64,000 bases of DNA from Alcaligenaceae bacterium (GTDB taxonomy: Bacteria > Pseudomonadota > Gammaproteobacteria > Burkholderiales > Burkholderiaceae_B), in the NCBI GenBank assembly GCA_013416455.1, contig JACCES010000019.1, forward strand, positions 29,508 to 93,507, read 5' to 3'. Positions 60,697-64,000 of this stretch are shown here, piece by piece. Made by a program: the position numbers and the translations under genes. Below the pieces are notes generated by a model. It ran no database searches. It had not been told where the DNA came from and saw nothing but the letters and a program-made list of their open reading frames with translations. Every line of letters starts with the position of its first letter. The first letter of the stretch is position 1.

Positions 60697-61686
60697 CTAC
60701 CGCTGTTCAGGCCCGCCGTTCCATACGTCATCAAGTGTTTGTGCGGTAAAGATGTTCAGCGACCAGGCTTCCAGCTGGGTGGCGGCGGCCTGTTTCAGAC
60801 GCTGTTCCGCCTCCAGCGACAAAGGGCCGAACCTGTGTATCAATTGACGCCGCAACAGAAGCATGCGGCCTTCTTCCCTGCCTTCCTGTTTCCCTTCCTG
60901 CCAGCCTTCCTGCCGGTATTTCAACGTCCAGTCGCGTGAATGATGTACGGTGGTCATGGTGATGATCTCCTTCAGATCGTCAGTGGCGGGCAGAGGCGCA
61001 TGCTTGGGCCAGGCCCGCGGCAGGAGCACGTGCCGCGCCCAACTGCCAAACGCGCGGCGCAGTTCCTCGAATTCCGGCCCTTGAGTCAGCCTGTAGACAG
61101 TTTGCAGCAGCCGTGCGGCATGTTCAAGCCCCTGGTTATGTTCGAGATGGAACAGCACGCCGGCCAGGTTGTCGGCCCCCACGCGGTCTTGTTCGATCAG
61201 CGCCCCCTCGTCGAGCAGCACATAGCGCATGCGCGGCTGGTAGGCTTGCAGCTCTTGCGGAACCGCATCCTGCAGGTCGCCCACGCCGAGCGGCACGTTC
61301 CAGCGCTTCAGACCGCTGTACAGGACGATGGGCAGCACGACCGGCAAAGGCTGGCCGGGGCGAATCAGCTTCAGCCGCGCCAGGGTTTCAAAGGCCAGCC
61401 CGGTGTAGCCGAGAAAACGCACTGGCATGAGACGGTCGGGGCGCGACTGATGTTCCATCAGGATCAGCAGATACAAGGTATCTTGCCTATCCACACGCCG
61501 CACGCGCCACAGGAAATCACCGTTGCGGGCGTGCATGCGGCTGCCGACGTGGTCGGTGGGAATGGCTTCCAGGGTGAGGGGATCGACCAGGCGCGACCAG
61601 GCCGGCGGCAGAATGTGTTCGATCAACGCACGGATCAGGGCCGGATCACGGAATAACTGGCGGTAGTGGCGATCATGCTGCGACAT
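60697..61686 (-). CDS. Rpn-family recombination-promoting nuclease / PD-(D/E)XK transposase-like protein
   Basis: 329 residues. HDRHYRQLFRDPALIRALIEHILP opens the Transposase_31/YhgA-like fold; the nuclease core is GDFLWRVRR followed by LYLLILMEHQSRPDRLMPVR, giving the Asp and the Glu-x-Gln of a PD-(D/E)XK site. The C-terminal domain after an EGWQEGKQEGREEGR coiled linker is of the DUF4351 type (LLLRRQLIHRFGPLSLEA). Rpn proteins cut DNA and promote RecA-independent recombination. AGGA supports the ATG at 61686; the longer frame upstream is in remnant DNA. Confidence 0.85.
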   Translation of the reverse strand: MSQHDRHYRQLFRDPALIRALIEHILPPAWSRLVDPLTLEAIPTDHVGSRMHARNGDFLWRVRRVDRQDTLYLLILMEHQSRPDRLMPVRFLGYTGLAFETLARLKLIRPGQPLPVVLPIVLYSGLKRWNVPLGVGDLQDAVPQELQAYQPRMRYVLLDEGALIEQDRVGADNLAGVLFHLEHNQGLEHAARLLQTVYRLTQGPEFEELRRAFGSWARHVLLPRAWPKHAPLPATDDLKEIITMTTVHHSRDWTLKYRQEGWQEGKQEGREEGRMLLLRRQLIHRFGPLSLEAEQRLKQAAATQLEAWSLNIFTAQTLDDVWNGGPEQR

Positions 61687-61854
61687 GGCGGTGTCCTGGA
61701 AAACCAAGAACCCCAGCATGCACGAAGCAGCATGTATTGTGACCCGGGTTGCGACACACGCATCCCTTGCGGTTTCTACGCTCGCCGTACCGGTTATGTA
61801 GTCGGTCCTGAATAACCTCTGTGCCCCGGCATCCATGCGGATTCAGGGCACGCT

Positions 61855-63385
61855 GCGTGACTTCAGCACCGATGTTACCCACGCTGACTTGAACCAAAGT
61901 GTCAACATCAAGGTCGATTGTAAATGCCTGGGTAGCACCGCTTAAGGAAGCTCTGAACAAGTCCCCGCGCCGCATGCATCTGTGGATTCGGGCGGTCTGC
62001 TTCGTTGCAAATGCTCGCGATAGCTACGGCTATCGCTGCGCTTTGCGCCTCGCATCCCATTCCGACCCACAGCGCCTGCTTTCCGCTCGACTTGTTCAGA
62101 GCTTCCTTAAATCTGCGGTAATTTCATAGTAATTACCGTCGTTACTCAGCACAGCAAACCTGGCAGAATCGCTTCCGGGCTCATTGATGACGTCATTGCG
62201 CTCGAACAGGCCGGCGCTGTAGTCGATTTCGAAACCAGCAGCAGCACCAACAGTACTCTCGTTAACCGCAGTACCTGCAGCGCCGGTACCATCATCCCAA
62301 GCAGCATCCGTTTTATCGAAGGCCTCGTAAACCGGCAGGTTCTCAATGGGACCATCTGCGACATTGACTTTCGACACGTCCAGGGCGCTGGTGGAAGAAT
62401 CCCAGACCCACTTGTCGGTGGCGGCATTGTGCGTCAGGGCGTAGTAACTGCCGTCTTCGCCCTTGACGGCGTAACCGTCGACGTCGCCGGTTACGGCTGC
62501 TTGGTACTCCTCGTCGCCGTCGTCTACCACAGTGACTACGGCGCCTTGTAACGTAGTGAGATCACCGCCCACCATGAGGGCGGCACCGGCCTGGAACGTA
62601 CCATCGGGATCAATAGTGACCTGCACTGCCTTTGTGATGTTGGTGAGGTCATCAACAGCAGCGTACAGTGTATTGCCGGCTCCATCGTCATATGACACGA
62701 TTTTCGCATCAGCAGTAGGATCAATATCTGCATCGATTGCTTCAGCAGCCGCAAGAGCAGCGGCTGCGCCCTGGAACTCCACCGCCGGGGTAATCACAGC
62801 GTCAGTCGTCAGCGTTGCCTTATACACCCCATCGGCTTCCATGACCGGGCCGATAGGATTCGGGTTGGCTGTGTTCGCGCCGATGTTGACGTCGGTGCTG
62901 GTTTGCGTGGTGACCTTGCTCAGGGACTCAGACAGGTCGCCGGCACTCAGGCTGTTGACGTTGTAGCTGCCCAGGCCCAGGGTCGAGGAGTCGATGCGGC
63001 TCAGTTCGATATCGATGCGCTGATTGTCGTGAGCGCCGACCTGAATGGACAGCCTGGAAGCGTCGTCGCCCAGCACGTACTTGCCGTTGAACTGGGTGTC
63101 GCGCGACACGCGGTCGATTTCGTCCAGGCACTCGCGGATTTCAGCCTGAATGGAATCCAGGTCGGTCTGCGAGTTCGAGCCGTTGGCGGCCTGCACGCTC
63201 AGTTCACGGATGCGCTGCAGGTTGTTGTTGATTTCGTTCAACGAGCCTTCAGTGGTCTGAGCGATGGAGATGCCGTCGTTGGCGTTGCGGGTGGCTTGCG
63301 TCAGGCCCTTGATGTTGGCCGTGAAACGGTTGGCGATGGCCTGACCGGCGGCGTCGTCCTTGGCGCTGTTGATGCGCAGGCGCAT
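61855..63385 (-). pseudogene. Flagellin fragment lacking both ends, split by a MITE
   Basis: The frame starts MRLRINSAKDDAAGQAIAN, i.e. at the conserved LRINSAKDD of flagellins, so about the first 37 residues are missing. The D1 helices (IAQTTEGSLNEINNNLQRIREL) are normal and a long variable region follows. The frame enters the MITE at 62110 and stops in it. If the MITE and one TTAA are removed, the frame continues (TADLSGATQAFTIDLDVDT), but the conserved C-terminal D1/D0 part is absent before the Rpn region. It cannot assemble into a filament. Confidence 0.88.
61942..62110 (+). mobile_element. MITE copy 2 (161 bp plus flanking TTAA)
   Basis: The body at 61946-62106 has perfect 18-bp terminal inverted repeats (GGAAGCTCTGAACAAGTC and its complement) and is bounded by TTAA on both sides. 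It is inserted in the flagellin fragment; insert plus one TTAA is 165 bp, so the flagellin frame is kept across it but an internal TGA stops it. The centre carries GCGATAGC-TAC-GGCTATCGC. No ORF for a transposase. It is the better preserved of the copies at its ends. Confidence 0.92.
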
Positions 63386-63611
63386 GTCTCATCCAACTTC
63401 CAAGCAGCTGTGTATGCGCGGGCGTATATGGAAACAAACACCAGATTCCCGGATTTCCCATGACAGTTTGATTTCAGCATACGGTCATCGAAAAAACTGT
63501 GTATATCCGACTGTATATTTTTTCGGGCGGGCGGGGGTCTATGTATGTGCCTTGGTGATCCCGGATTTCATATCCGCCTTGATATGCGCATCTTGTGGGG
63601 TCGTCTGGTAT
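63386..63611. other. Non-coding junction DNA
   Basis: No gene is seen here. The DNA joins the broken flagellin 5' end to the Rpn stub and is AT-richer around 63480-63530. It does not encode the missing flagellin N-terminus. Confidence 0.5.
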
Positions 63612-63872
63612 TCAGTCCCTGAACACGTCCTCAAGCCGCTTGGCGTCCAGGATGTTCAAGCCCCATTGTTGCAGCACGACAGCGTCGGCCTCGGCAATTC
63701 GCGTGGCGGCCCAATCTGGAATGGCGCCGAACTTGTGGTGCAGCAGAGTCCGCAGCAGCGTGGAGGCGCCTTCGTGCTGCCCCTCGATTTTTCCCTGGCG
63801 CATCCCTTTCTTCAACCCTTCCTCCACTCCCGCCGCCTTTTCCCGGCGCAGCACGAAGCGCTCGTAGCTGTT
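63612..63872 (-). pseudogene. C-terminal stub of a second Rpn-family gene
   Basis: About 85 residues, from NSYERFVLRREKAAGVEEGLKKGM through LLRTLLHHKFGAIPD to WGLNILDAKRLEDVFRD, match the coiled linker and DUF4351-type end of Rpn proteins, and parallel the end of the gene at 60697 (WSLNIFTAQTLDDVW). The N-terminal nuclease domain is gone, cut off by the IS3-family element that begins at about 63873. The preceding frame is IS sequence. Confidence 0.8.
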
Positions 63873-64000
63873 GTGAATCACACCGGGTTTTGAGGAGGCT
63901 GCATTTCTTGAGAAAATGGAGCCATGAGCAAGAGCAACAAGTTTTCCCCTGAAGTCCGTGAACGTGCCGTCCGATTGGTGCAGGAGCATCGCGGCGAGTA
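63873..64000 (+). mobile_element. IS3-family insertion sequence, left end (continues outside window)
   Basis: The element begins around TGAATCACACCGGGTTTTGA, which resembles the terminal repeat of IS3-family elements (TGA..CACCGGGTTT), followed by a short leader and the first transposase ORF at 63924. The exact first base cannot be fixed without the other end. Confidence 0.75.
63924..64000 (+). CDS. IS3-family transposase OrfA (N-terminal part, runs off the window)
   Basis: MSKSNKFSPEVRERAVRLVQ is the typical start of the helix-turn-helix OrfA protein of IS3-family elements, which is normally joined to OrfB by a programmed -1 frameshift. Only 25 codons are visible. GGAG lies shortly before the ATG. 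Confidence 0.85.
   Translation, partial: MSKSNKFSPEVRERAVRLVQEHRGE

Noticed and set aside
61673..61975. Minus-strand 100-residue frame across the left MITE end
   Set aside because: It begins inside the MITE and continues through flagellin and upstream Rpn remnants; not an independent gene.
1..64000. CRISPR arrays, rRNA genes, prophage structural genes, known anti-phage systems
   Set aside because: No regularly spaced repeats, no rRNA sequence, no phage head/tail or cas genes were seen; the only toxin-antitoxin material is ccdAB and the PIN stub.

Overview
The window is GC-rich, densely coded chromosomal DNA of a betaproteobacterium, most likely of the Alcaligenaceae (Bordetella/Achromobacter/Pusillimonas type). 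The main reason is eight separate tripartite-tricarboxylate (Bug/TctC) periplasmic binding protein genes in 64 kb, none with a tctA/tctB membrane partner. Four class III (CaiB/BaiF) CoA-transferases, several FCD-type GntR regulators and a Bordetella-like flagellin fragment fit the same group. This placement is inference from gene content; no rRNA or marker gene is present.

Layout. 0-9.3 kb: end of a UTRA-type GntR regulator, then a carboxylic-acid catabolic cluster (Bug receptor, amidohydrolase, a divergent CoA-transferase/hydrolase, then acyl-CoA dehydrogenase, two class III CoA-transferases and a MaoC hydratase overlapping by ATGA, and a 2-hydroxyacid dehydrogenase). Related TTGTAC motifs lie at its promoters. 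9.3-13.1 kb: an FmdE-like gene, then a probable small genomic island at the 3' side of a CAU-anticodon tRNA gene (ccdAB, broken PIN toxin, FAD monooxygenase, AlpA-like regulator). 13.4-20.7 kb: an MFS permease, a glutamate/aspartate-type ABC importer, a 2,2-dialkylglycine decarboxylase-like aminotransferase and a LysR regulator. 20.9-25.4 kb: a small hydrophilic ORF and a TRAP transporter (P, Q, M) bounded by strong terminators. 25.5-28.8 kb: a PAS chemoreceptor coupled to a GGDEF cyclase. 28.8-31.1 kb: an APC permease coupled to an exported methyltransferase-like protein. 31.3-34.4 kb: an operon of GntR, FAH hydrolase, Bug and RidA with a matching operator. 34.6-36.3 kb: a SulP transporter.

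36.4-45.7 kb is a long operon (CoA-transferase, Bug, IclR, MmgE/PrpD, enoyl-CoA isomerase-like, MaoC, CitE-like lyase, frameshifted Bug, acyl-CoA ligase). Its CoA-transferase + MaoC + CitE + PrpD content resembles itaconate-type C5-dicarboxylate degradation. 45.8-54.3 kb: RraA-type aldolases (one truncated), an amidase with a possible AtzG-like small subunit, three Bug genes, a GntR regulator, a carboxymuconolactone decarboxylase and a 3-hydroxyisobutyrate dehydrogenase-type enzyme. 54.4-60.1 kb: an ABC ATPase with degenerate motifs, an iron-ADH homologue missing metal ligands, a Bug, a class III CoA-transferase and a LysR.

60.2-64 kb is decaying mobile DNA: an Rpn-family nuclease, a flagellin fragment missing both ends and split by a 161-bp MITE, the C-terminal stub of a second Rpn gene, and the left end of an IS3-family element. 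The same MITE occurs intact at 49.7 kb and degenerate at 51.8 kb; both intact copies are flanked by TTAA. Overall the region is a set of regulated uptake-and-CoA-activation cassettes for organic acids, with mobile elements at several boundaries.
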